This document shows, piece by piece, positions 26,032-34,162 of a stretch of 64,000 nt of DNA. Where the stretch lies: the NCBI GenBank assembly GCA_026387895.1, contig JAPLKT010000121.1, positions 24,154 through 88,153 on the forward strand. Direction: 5' to 3'. Position 1 is the first letter of the stretch. The number at the start of each line of letters is the position of its first letter. The stretch is from Gemmatimonadota bacterium. Its GTDB lineage: Bacteria; Gemmatimonadota; Gemmatimonadetes; Gemmatimonadales; Gemmatimonadaceae. Made by a program: the position numbers and the translations under genes. Below the pieces are notes generated by a model that had not been told where the DNA came from, ran no database searches, and saw nothing but the letters and a program-made list of their open reading frames with translations.

Positions 26032-28251
26032 TCAGACTGGGAAGAGCATCTCGCGGTATCGCGGCAACGGCCAGAAATCGTCGCCGACGGTGAGCTCGAT
26101 GGCATCACTCACCGCGCGCACGGCTTCCATCGCCCCAGCGCCGACGCTCGTCAAATGCTGCGCCTGCTTGGCGGGGTCGTGATGCAGCGTCTCCGCCTTC
26201 GCGATGGCTGCATGCAGGGCGACCGCCGCCTTCTGCAGCGCCACGACCTGCCTGCCGGTCGCTTCGGCCGCGGCGCGCTGCGGCACACTCTTGATGCCCG
26301 CACTCTTGGCCTTGGCCGACGCATCGGCGAGTGTGCCGAGGTAGGCGTACGATGCCGGCAGCACGAGTGTATCGACCATCTCGGCGAGCGTGTACATCTC
26401 GATCATGATGTCCTTGATGTAGCGCTCGAGCCGGATGTGATACCGCGAGTCCACCTCTTCCTTGGTCAGGATGCCGAGTGAGGTGAAGAGGTGCATGCTC
26501 TGCTTGGAGACGATCTGGAGCAATGCCTCGGGCGAGCGGCGATAATTGGGGAGGCCGCGCTTCTTCGCTTCCTTGACCCACTCGTCGCTGTAGCCGTTGC
26601 CTTCGAAGCGCACAGCCGTGGTGAGCTTGAAGGCTTGACGCACAACCTTGAGCACGGCGTCGTGGGGATCCTTGGTGGTCTTGAGTTCCTGCTTCAGTGC
26701 TGCCGTCATCTCAACCACCGCTTCGGCGACCGTCGCGTTGAGCAGCATCACGGGGAATGCGATGCTCTGGCTTGAGCCCACAGCGCGGAACTCGAACTTG
26801 GCGCCGGTGAATGCGAACGGCGACGTGCGGTTCCGGTCGGTGTTATCCTTGGCGACTTCGGGGAGCTTCGCGACGCCGAGCTGAATCATGGCTTGGGCCG
26901 CGCCCTGCGAGCCCGTCTTGCCAGCGGCGATGTCGTCGATGACGCGGGTGAGCATGTCACCCATGAACACCGAGATGATGGCCGGCGGCGCTTCGTTGGC
27001 ACCGAGGCGATGCTCGTTGCCGCTCGTGGCGATACCCGCGCGGATCAGGCCGGCATGCTTGTGCACCGCCTTGAGGACGGCGGCCAAGAAGAGTAGGAAG
27101 CGGATGTTCTGGTGCGGCGTCTTGCCCGGCTTGAGCAGGTTCACGCCGTCGAGCTCGTTGTCGGACGTGATGGCCATCGACCAGTTGCAGTGCTTGCCGC
27201 TGCCATTGATGCCAGCAAACGGCTTCTCGGCGAGCAGCGCCTGGAGGCCGTGACGGATTGCGACTTTTTTGAGCACCGACATCACGAGTTGGTTGTGATC
27301 TACGGCGATGTCGGTTTCTTCGAACTGCGGCGCCATCTCAAACTGGCAGGGCGCGACTTCGTTGTGGCGCGTGACAATCGGCACGCCAAGTTTGGCGAGC
27401 TCGAACTCGACTTCCGCGATGCAGGCGAGCACGCGCTCGGGGATTCCACCGAAGTAGTGGTCTTCGAGCTGCTGACCGCGTGGCGGGGCCGCGCCGACGA
27501 GCGTGCGGCCACCCATCACGAGATCAGGGCGCATGGCGAAGTGGGTGCGGTCGATGAGGAAGTACTCCTGCTCGGCGCCCATCGTGGTGTAGACGCGGAG
27601 CGCGCCCGTGTCGCCGATGAGCTCGAGGAGCTCCTTGGCTTTTTCGGAGAGGATGTCGCTCGAGCGAAGGAGCGGGGTCATCTCGTCGAGCGCTTCGCCG
27701 TGATAGCCGATGAAGACCGACGGAATGCACAGCGTCTTGGCGCCTGGGCTCTCCATTATGAACACCGGCGAGGCCGGGTTCCACGCCGTGTAGCCGCGGG
27801 CTTCCCACGTGGCGCGCAGTCCGCCGCTCGGGAAGGAGGACGCATCGGGCTCCGACTGAATGAGCTGGTCGCCGGTGAACTGCTCGATCGCCGACTTGTT
27901 CTCGTCGAAGGCCAGGAAGGCATCATGCTTTTCGGCGGTGAGCCCCGTCTGCGGCTGGAACCAGTGGCAGAAGTGAGTGACGCCACGCGAGACCGCCCAT
28001 TCCTTGATGACCTGCGCCACGGTCGGCGCGATCTCGAGATCGAGCTTCTTTCCGAGGCGCACGGCCTCGACGAGCTTCTGATAAACGTCCTTCGGCAGCT
28101 TGTCGCGCATCTGACGCGCGCCAAAGGTATTGATGCCGAAGTACGACGAGGTCGGTTCGTTGGAACCAGCGGCCGGAACATCGGGGGCGGCGGTCACGCG
28201 ATTGCTGATGGCGTGCATTGCCGAAACGCGGGGCGAGATCTTGCTCGACAT
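26032..28251 (-). CDS. glnN: glutamine synthetase, type III
   Basis: GSIII enzymes are large dodecameric glutamine synthetases unrelated in length to GSI. From ATG 28251 the protein is 739 residues, normal for the family. It shows YFGINTFGARQMRD near the N-terminus, CHWFQPQTG, GYTAWNPASP, MGAEQEYFLIDR, the NGSGKHCNWS metal/ammonium region and NEHRLGANEAPPAI, all GSIII signatures. The frame can be extended to 28308, but the extra residues look unconserved. It lies opposite glnA, giving this chromosome two GS types within 6 kb. Such organisms often use them under different nitrogen conditions. The AT-rich stretch 28310-28360 upstream probably holds the promoter. Confidence 0.95.
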   Translation of the reverse strand: MSSKISPRVSAMHAISNRVTAAPDVPAAGSNEPTSSYFGINTFGARQMRDKLPKDVYQKLVEAVRLGKKLDLEIAPTVAQVIKEWAVSRGVTHFCHWFQPQTGLTAEKHDAFLAFDENKSAIEQFTGDQLIQSEPDASSFPSGGLRATWEARGYTAWNPASPVFIMESPGAKTLCIPSVFIGYHGEALDEMTPLLRSSDILSEKAKELLELIGDTGALRVYTTMGAEQEYFLIDRTHFAMRPDLVMGGRTLVGAAPPRGQQLEDHYFGGIPERVLACIAEVEFELAKLGVPIVTRHNEVAPCQFEMAPQFEETDIAVDHNQLVMSVLKKVAIRHGLQALLAEKPFAGINGSGKHCNWSMAITSDNELDGVNLLKPGKTPHQNIRFLLFLAAVLKAVHKHAGLIRAGIATSGNEHRLGANEAPPAIISVFMGDMLTRVIDDIAAGKTGSQGAAQAMIQLGVAKLPEVAKDNTDRNRTSPFAFTGAKFEFRAVGSSQSIAFPVMLLNATVAEAVVEMTAALKQELKTTKDPHDAVLKVVRQAFKLTTAVRFEGNGYSDEWVKEAKKRGLPNYRRSPEALLQIVSKQSMHLFTSLGILTKEEVDSRYHIRLERYIKDIMIEMYTLAEMVDTLVLPASYAYLGTLADASAKAKSAGIKSVPQRAAAEATGRQVVALQKAAVALHAAIAKAETLHHDPAKQAQHLTSVGAGAMEAVRAVSDAIELTVGDDFWPLPRYREMLFPV

Positions 28252-28437
28252 GGCGTGTGGTCTGGATTCAGTGTGGGGATGCGGTGTGCAATAACTTCTG
28301 CACATCATGCAAATCTAAACACATATTTCTCTAATTTCAAGCAATAATTTGTAAAACTGCTGTCTTGTTGGTGCGATTCACGCACAAGACGACTATCACG
28401 AGGCTCTCCGTTGCCTGCGTAGAACTGGGTTAAGTAC

Positions 28438-28470
28438 ATACGGGACATAGCCTTAGGCCATGTCCCGTAT
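28438..28470. repeat. inverted repeat / possible terminator
   Basis: An 11 bp perfect stem (ATACGGGACAT) encloses a second GCC/GGC stem with a TTA loop. It lies 50 nt past the DASS transporter stop and 187 nt upstream of GSIII. It may end the transporter transcript or be a control element for GSIII. No T-tract follows. Confidence 0.6.
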
Positions 28471-28520
28471 CTGTGTTGTGCCCTGATGTGAAGGCAAGCA
28501 AGGCTACATCTATGTAGTAG

Positions 28521-29921
28521 TTACCACCAGCCGAGCACCTTCCACCAGCCGAGTCCGACCACGGTGAAGATGGTGATGGTGGTGAGTGCGACGATGAGAC
28601 CGAGTCGCCACCAATCGCGTTGGGTCACATAGCCAGCACCGAAGTAGATAGGCGAGGTGGTGGTGCCGAAGTGTGTGAGTGCGGCGCCCAAGTTGGAGAA
28701 GTAGGCAAGGAAGAGCACAGCGATCAGCGGCGGTGCGCCTGCTGCGAGGAGCACCACGAGAAACGGGGTGAACATCGCGGTGATGTGGGCGGTGATGCTC
28801 GCGAAGCCGTAGTGCGCAAAGAAGTAGACGAGTACGAGCACCGCGAGCGCGGCGCCCCAGGTCCAGCCAGTGGTCACGCCCGCGGCGGCCTGTGCGAAGC
28901 GTGTGGTGAGTCCACTTTCGCCGATCGCCCCGGCCATGCGGACGAGTCCGCCGTACCAGAGAAAGACATCCCACGCGCCGCGTTCGCTGGTGATGTCGTC
29001 CCAGGTGAGCACGCCGGCGAGGAAGAGTGCGCTGACGCCGCCCATGGCCACGACGGTGTAGTCGAGGTGATGGAACGGGGTGGTCATCCAGGTGATGGCG
29101 ACGATGCCGAACACAACGAGCATGACCCGTTCGCTGCGCGACATGGGGCCCATGCGCTGCAGCTCGTCGTTCGCCATGCGGGCGGCGTCGGGGGTGCTGG
29201 TGATTTCGGGCGGATAGATGGCAAAGAGCAACCGCGGTACGACGAGCAAGGCGAGCAGTGCGGGGACAGACGCGCCGAGGAGCCAGGTGGTGTAGGAGAG
29301 ATCCACGTGTGCGGTGTCGTGCGCGAACTTGGCGGCGAGAACGTTGGACACCTGCCCGGTGAGGAAGGTGGCGCAGGCGATCACGTCGCACTGGTAGACC
29401 GTGAAGAGCAGGTAGGCGCCGAGTCGTCGGGCGGTAGGACCCGGTTGTGAGTCGTAGGCCTCAGCGAGTGAGCGGGCGACGGGGAAGACCACACCGCCGG
29501 CGCGCGCGGAGTTGCTGGGGAGGAACGAGGCGAGGAGCGTGTCGGTGCCGACGAGTGCGTAGGCGAGGCCCAGTGAGCTGGAGCCGATGGCGCGAATGAA
29601 GCGATACGCGATGCGTCGTCCGAGTCCCGTTTTGAGGACGCCGCGCGACATGAAGAAGGCGCAGAGTACGAGCCAGACAAGCGGTTCGGAGTAGCCACCG
29701 AGCGCTTTGGCGGGAGTGAGCGTTCCCGTGAGTGCGAGTGTGGTCACGCCGAGGAAGACCACGGCACCCGCGGGGACGGGGCGCACGATGGATCCCGCGA
29801 TGGTGGCCGCGAATATCGCGAAGAGCCGCCAGGACTCGGGGGTGATCCCCGCGGGCAGGGGCACGGCGAGGATGATGGCCGCGGTCCCGAGGACGGTCGC
29901 CCATCGAAGCGTGGAGTTCAT
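28521..29921 (-). CDS. DASS-family sodium-coupled anion symporter
   Basis: This 466-residue inner-membrane transporter belongs to the divalent anion:sodium symporter family (CitT/SdcS type). It has about 11-12 hydrophobic segments, the first substrate hairpin with LASFLPSNSARAGG (the SNT-like motif is SNS here), and the second with NLGAALTHFGTTTSPIYFG. Members import citrate, succinate, malate or tartrate. It is monocistronic by position. The substrate is probably a di- or tricarboxylate; the long cluster at 47-52 kb contains a tartrate-type dehydrogenase but lies far away. Confidence 0.9.
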   Translation of the reverse strand: MNSTLRWATVLGTAAIILAVPLPAGITPESWRLFAIFAATIAGSIVRPVPAGAVVFLGVTTLALTGTLTPAKALGGYSEPLVWLVLCAFFMSRGVLKTGLGRRIAYRFIRAIGSSSLGLAYALVGTDTLLASFLPSNSARAGGVVFPVARSLAEAYDSQPGPTARRLGAYLLFTVYQCDVIACATFLTGQVSNVLAAKFAHDTAHVDLSYTTWLLGASVPALLALLVVPRLLFAIYPPEITSTPDAARMANDELQRMGPMSRSERVMLVVFGIVAITWMTTPFHHLDYTVVAMGGVSALFLAGVLTWDDITSERGAWDVFLWYGGLVRMAGAIGESGLTTRFAQAAAGVTTGWTWGAALAVLVLVYFFAHYGFASITAHITAMFTPFLVVLLAAGAPPLIAVLFLAYFSNLGAALTHFGTTTSPIYFGAGYVTQRDWWRLGLIVALTTITIFTVVGLGWWKVLGWW

Positions 29922-30022
29922 AGCGGCGAATATACGATGTGGAGCGGCGGTTCGCCTCGGGAGTGCGCGCTGGTGATTCGCCTTGAGGAAGAGGTGTGGG
30001 GCGGCTACCTTCCGTCGAGTAG

Positions 30023-30093
30023 GGCGCCGTCGCCAAGTGGTAAGGCAGGAGACTGCAAATCTCCCACCGTCGGTTCGATTCCGACCGGCGCCT
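30023..30093 (+). tRNA. tRNA-Cys (GCA)
   Basis: The 71 nt cloverleaf has acceptor GGCGCCG/CGGCGCC, D-arm GCC...GGC, anticodon arm GGAGA-CTGCAAA-TCTCC with anticodon GCA, T-arm GTCGG-TTCGATT-CCGAC and discriminator U73, as expected for tRNA-Cys. The CCA end is not encoded. Confidence 0.97.
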
Positions 30094-30109
30094 CTGAATA
30101 CAACGCATC

Positions 30110-30145
30110 AAATAACACACGAAACAACACACGAAACAACACACG
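30110..30145. repeat. three 12 nt tandem repeats after tRNA-Cys
   Basis: Three adjacent units of AAACAACACACG (the first has a T for a C) sit between the tRNA and a long terminator hairpin. No coding role is visible. Confidence 0.9.
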
Positions 30146-30182
30146 AAAGGGGCCGAGCGACGTCACGTCGCTCGGCCCCTTT
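30146..30182. terminator. strong bidirectional terminator of tRNA-Cys
   Basis: A perfect 17 bp stem (AAAGGGGCCGAGCGACG) with a TCA loop. The arm ends in TTT on the plus strand. Confidence 0.9.
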
Positions 30183-30298
30183 GTGCAAACGGCATTTGAG
30201 AAAGTTTGCAATCACTATTGCGCATTGCGCACATAAGGGTGTAATCTTTTGGCATCGCCCCGCGACGCGTCCGGGCGCAGTGGTGCGATAGCGCGAAG

Positions 30299-30337
30299 CG
30301 AAAGGCCGGTAACTCGTGAGAGTTCACCGGCCTTTCG
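30299..30337. terminator. hairpin terminator after the rhodanese gene
   Basis: The arms CGAAAGGCCGGT-AACTC and GAGTT-C-ACCGGCCTTTCG form a 17 bp stem with one bulged C and a GTGA loop. It lies 5 nt past the stop at 30343 on the minus strand. Confidence 0.85.
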
Positions 30338-30342
30338 TGCGT

Positions 30343-31696
30343 TCAGTCGTGTGTTCCGTCGAGTGCGATCGCGCGTCCTTCGCGCGCCCAATCGCCGAAT
30401 CCTCCTCGGAGATTCACGATGTTGTGTACGCCGGCACGACGCAAAACACTCGAGGCAATCGCACTGCGCGCGCCGCCCTGACACTGCAGCACAATGGGCT
30501 TGTCGCGCGGAATTGCTGCCAATCGCTCGGTGAGGTACCCAACCGGGATGTGCAGCGCGCCCGGAATGTGCCCGTGCGCAAACTCGCTGTGATTGCGTAC
30601 GTCCACGACGGTGACCTCGTGCGCGGCAACGCGCGGCCCCATGTCCGCTCCCGTGGCCTGCGGAATGGTCTCCACGCCGTTCCCGACTGACATCCACGCG
30701 GTAATCGCCTCGGCGGTCGTAAAGCCGGCCACATGGTCGAGGCCGATCATGGCCATCTCGCGCGTCGCGCGCGCGGCCTGCGCGAATGTTGAGCGTGCCC
30801 GGGATGTACCCAGCGGCGAACTCGTCCGCGGCACGAATGTCGACCACGATTCCTTCACGCACCACCGTGGGTGTGAGCGCGGTGGCTTCAAGTGCCTTGG
30901 GGCTTGGCATGGCGCCAAGGATCGCCGGGCCGTCGCGGTTGAGGCGCTTCATGGTCGCGAAATACACCGGCGGCTCAGGCTGCCCAGCGAGCACTTCGTG
31001 CACAAAGCGGTCTTCCTGCGTGGCACTCACCCCCCAGTTGGCAATGCGCTCATAGCCAACGGTGCTCTGTGGCATGGCGCCGAGTGCTTTGCCGCACGCC
31101 GAGCCGGCGCCGTGGCCGGGCCAGACTTGGACGTAGTCGGGGAGTGCGCGGAACCGCTCGAGCGAATGGAAGAGTTGGCGCGCGGCGACTTCCATGGTGT
31201 TCGCCAGGCGCGCGGCGCGCTCGAGCAGATCCGGGCGCCCGACATCGCCAACGAACACAAAATCGCCGGAGCAGAGCCCAACGGGGCGATCGCTGGCGGC
31301 CGTGTCCGTCACGAGGAAGCTGAGATGCTCCGGCGTGTGTCCGGGGGTGTGCAGCACATCGAGGCGCACCTTGCCGAGGGTGATCTGATCACCGTCGTGC
31401 AGGAGCTGTGCGTGATCGGCCGCGGCAAAGCGATACTGCCAATCCGCTCCCCCTTCGGCGCTCAAATACAGTCTGGCACCAGTGGCGCGTGCGAGCTCAC
31501 GACTGCCGGAGAGGAAATCGGCGTGGATGTGCGTCTCGGTAACCGCCACAATCTGCAACTTCTCGGCGGCCGCGGCCGCGATATAGGCCGCGATATCGCG
31601 ATTGGCGTCAATCACGATCGCCTCGCGCGTGCCGTCGCAGCCAATCAGGTAGCTCGCTTGGGCGAGACCGTCGTCGTAGAAGCGTTTGAAGAACAT
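30343..31696 (-). pseudogene. persulfide dioxygenase-rhodanese (MBL + two rhodanese), frameshifted
   Basis: The first frame from ATG 31696 gives an MBL domain with ETHIHADFLSG, HTPGHTPEHLS, SGDFVFVGDVGRPDLLE and VWPGHGAGSACGK, then the start of a rhodanese domain ending at YIPGTLNI. There the conserved sequence jumps to another frame near 30780, resuming as MAMIGLDHVAGF and a complete second rhodanese with the active-site loop CQGGAR. About 25 residues normally found in the first rhodanese are missing at the junction. Relatives such as CstB oxidise persulfides to sulfite or thiosulfate, which fits the TauE exporter gene upstream. This is either a real out-of-frame deletion or an assembly error. 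Confidence 0.82.
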
Positions 31697-31712
31697 ATCG
31701 TGGCTCCGCGCG

Positions 31713-32498
31713 TTAGAACTGCGAGCGATTCTGCCAGAGGAGCAGCGTAGCGACCACGAGCAGCAGTAGGGCAAATCCCCGCTTGAGACTGCCGACGGCG
31801 ACTTCGCGGGCGAGCCGCGTGCCGACAACAAGACCAATCATGGACGTCGCGGTAAAGATAGCGATGACCCCCCACGGGAGCGCGGCGACGTTGTGTTGCC
31901 CGGCGAAACCCGCCACGCAGTTAGCGGTGATAATGAGCAACGACGTTCCCACCGCTTCGCGCATGGCCACACCGCCGTAGCCGACGAGCGCAGGAACGAT
32001 CAAGAAGCCCCCGCCAACGCCCACGAGTCCAGTGAGCGTGCCAACGCAGAGTCCAACCAGTGCGAGCACCGCAGGGCGCGGCGGCGCGGCGTCGGCGGGC
32101 ACATCGGCTTTGCTCGCCGAACGCAGCATGGTGACGGCGGAGGCGAGCATGACGGTGCCGAGGATCACGAGTTGGAGCGTTCCTTTCACGCCGTGCGAGA
32201 GTCGAGCGGCCACGAAGGCGGCGGACATCGACGCAGCGCCGACAATCAGCACGCGCTGCATGTTCACAAACCCTGCGCGGTATCGACCCACGGCTCCAAC
32301 GAGTGTCGTGAAGCCCACCACCGGATAGCTCATCGCGATTGCGAGCTTGGGGTCGTAGCCGAGCACGTACACAAACACCGGCACGGTGAGAATAGAGCCG
32401 CCCCCGCCGAGCATGCCGAGGGTGATGCCGATGATGAAGGAGAGCGCGAGCCCTGGGAGGAGATGGCCTGGCGTTGCGATGCTCAGGAGGTCGGTCAT
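31713..32498 (-). CDS. TauE/SafE (TSUP) sulfite exporter family permease
   Basis: This 261-residue integral membrane protein has eight or so hydrophobic segments in the duplicated TSUP pattern: GITLGMLGGGGSILTVPVFVYVLG at residues about 15-38 and GTLTGLVGVGGGFLIVP in the second half. The family exports sulfite or organosulfonates, or moves related anions. ATG 32498 lies in an ATGA overlap with the amidase stop, which rejects the much longer upstream frame. The persulfide-dioxygenase/rhodanese gene starts 16 nt downstream, so sulfite made there could be exported here. Confidence 0.88.
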   Translation of the reverse strand: MTDLLSIATPGHLLPGLALSFIIGITLGMLGGGGSILTVPVFVYVLGYDPKLAIAMSYPVVGFTTLVGAVGRYRAGFVNMQRVLIVGAASMSAAFVAARLSHGVKGTLQLVILGTVMLASAVTMLRSASKADVPADAAPPRPAVLALVGLCVGTLTGLVGVGGGFLIVPALVGYGGVAMREAVGTSLLIITANCVAGFAGQHNVAALPWGVIAIFTATSMIGLVVGTRLAREVAVGSLKRGFALLLLVVATLLLWQNRSQF

Positions 32499-34162
32499 GC
32501 GTTGAGCACCGGATGCCACCGTGTTGGGGCTTGGCGTTCGACGATTTGTTCGGCCATGGCGGCAATACGGAAGAGGAGACGTTCGCCCCAGGGGCGGCCG
32601 ATGGCTTGCAGCCCGATTGGGAGACCGTTGCTGTCGTAGCCAGCCGGCATGGTGATGGCGGGGTGACCCGTGAAGTTGGCCGGTTGGCAGAAGCGCATGA
32701 CGCGCAGCGACATGGAGAGGTCGCTGTTGCCATGGGGAAGCGAGCGCTCGTCGATCGCGGGCGCGGTCTGGCCGGTGGTCGGCGTGATGATCGCGTCGAC
32801 GTCGCTGAAGGCGCGGGCCCACAGGGCCTGCGCTCTCGTACGGATGCGCTGTGCGGTGAGATAATCGCGCGCGCTGAAGCTACGAGCCAAGGTGAGATTT
32901 ACCCGCACGTCGAGTCCGAAGTCGCGACGATGTTCGGCGTAATGCCGCTCCATGCTGGTGGTCATCTCGCTGGTGATGCTCACGATGTGCGCGATGCGCT
33001 GCGCGTCGAGCTCAGGGATTTCGACGTCGTGCAGGGTGGCGCCACGCGCGACGAGCTGCTGCAGCAACCGATCGGTGCGTTGCACTACCTCGGCGGTCGC
33101 GTGCTCGAACCAGGGGCGATAGATCCCCAGTCGGATGCCCGCGAGTGAGGCTGGCGCGGATTCATCGAGGGAGATTTCGGGTTTGTCGGCGGTGTTCGCG
33201 TCGTGCGTGTCGTGGCCCGCCATGATGGCCCAGGCGCGCGCGGTGTCGCGCACGGTGGCGGCGATGGGTCCGAGGTAGCCCAGACTCCAGCAGAGCGGAA
33301 AGGCGCCGTGCTCACTCACTCGACCGAAGGTGCTCTTGATGCCGACTACGCCACAGAGCGCCGCGGGAATACGAATGGAGCCGCCGCCGTCAGCGCCAAT
33401 CGCCACGGGTACGAGTCCGGCAGCAACGGCGGTGCCGGAGCCGCTGGAAGAGGCGCCGGTGTGGTAGCGGTCGTTGTACGGATTGCGCGTGCACCCGTGA
33501 TGCGGATTGAGACCGGTGATGTTGATGCCGATCTCGTGCATGTTGGTTTTGCCAACAATCAATGCGCCGGCGGCACGCATGCGGGCGACGACCGTGGCGT
33601 CGTGCGTGGCGGGCGTGCGTCCCAGAAATTTGGTGCCGACAGCCGTGGGATAGCCGGCGACGTCCATTTCATCTTTCACGCCGACAGGGACGCCGTCGAA
33701 GAGGCCGAGTGGGCGGCCGGCGCGCCAGCGGTCGGTGCTCGCGCGCGCTTGGGCGAGGACGTCGTCGCGATTGATGGCAATAAAGGCGCGCAGGGGGCGG
33801 TCGCCGCGTTCACTCTCGTCGACGCGGGCGAGGAACCGCGTGGCGACGTCGGTGGGGGTGGTGCGACCCGAGCGGTACGCCTCGTGATAATCGTCGACGC
33901 TCGGGAAGTGGAATCCTGGAGCGGTGGTGGGTGCTGTCGCGTGGACGAGCGGGGGGAGCGCGCGCGTGTCGGCTGGCAGGTGCGGGTACATGGTGGGGAC
34001 TTCGTCCGGGGTGCGCTGATCAAAGCCGGCGAGCCCGCCATCCTTCTTCAGTTTCTCCACCAAGAGCGGCCCAATAACTGGGCTTTCAGCGAGTGTGACG
34101 ACGACGCGCAGTCCCGTGGTGCCCAGTTTGGGGAGCGAGACGTCCTTGAGATCGTAGGTCAC
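32495..34162 (-). CDS. amidase signature family hydrolase
   Basis: This is a 555-residue protein whose GTG start sits in a GTGA overlap with the upstream gene's stop. The amidase signature Ser-cisSer-Lys triad is visible: Lys163 in GVPVGVKDEMD, the serine-rich GASSSGSGTA (about 236-244) and Ser262 in DGGGSIRIPA. The enzymes hydrolyse C-N bonds of amides to carboxylate and ammonia. A roughly 90-residue N-terminal region lies before the usual amidase core. No signal peptide is seen, so it is cytoplasmic. The substrate is unknown. Confidence 0.92.
   Translation of the reverse strand: MTYDLKDVSLPKLGTTGLRVVVTLAESPVIGPLLVEKLKKDGGLAGFDQRTPDEVPTMYPHLPADTRALPPLVHATAPTTAPGFHFPSVDDYHEAYRSGRTTPTDVATRFLARVDESERGDRPLRAFIAINRDDVLAQARASTDRWRAGRPLGLFDGVPVGVKDEMDVAGYPTAVGTKFLGRTPATHDATVVARMRAAGALIVGKTNMHEIGINITGLNPHHGCTRNPYNDRYHTGASSSGSGTAVAAGLVPVAIGADGGGSIRIPAALCGVVGIKSTFGRVSEHGAFPLCWSLGYLGPIAATVRDTARAWAIMAGHDTHDANTADKPEISLDESAPASLAGIRLGIYRPWFEHATAEVVQRTDRLLQQLVARGATLHDVEIPELDAQRIAHIVSITSEMTTSMERHYAEHRRDFGLDVRVNLTLARSFSARDYLTAQRIRTRAQALWARAFSDVDAIITPTTGQTAPAIDERSLPHGNSDLSMSLRVMRFCQPANFTGHPAITMPAGYDSNGLPIGLQAIGRPWGERLLFRIAAMAEQIVERQAPTRWHPVLNA

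Noticed and set aside
27112..28347. A 411-residue frame opposite GSIII
   Set aside because: Same codon-bias shadow; GSIII is clear on the other strand.
29461..30144. A cysteine-rich small-protein gene reading through the repeats after tRNA-Cys
   Set aside because: Its cysteines come from the 12 nt repeats and the frame runs through the tRNA and the DASS gene.
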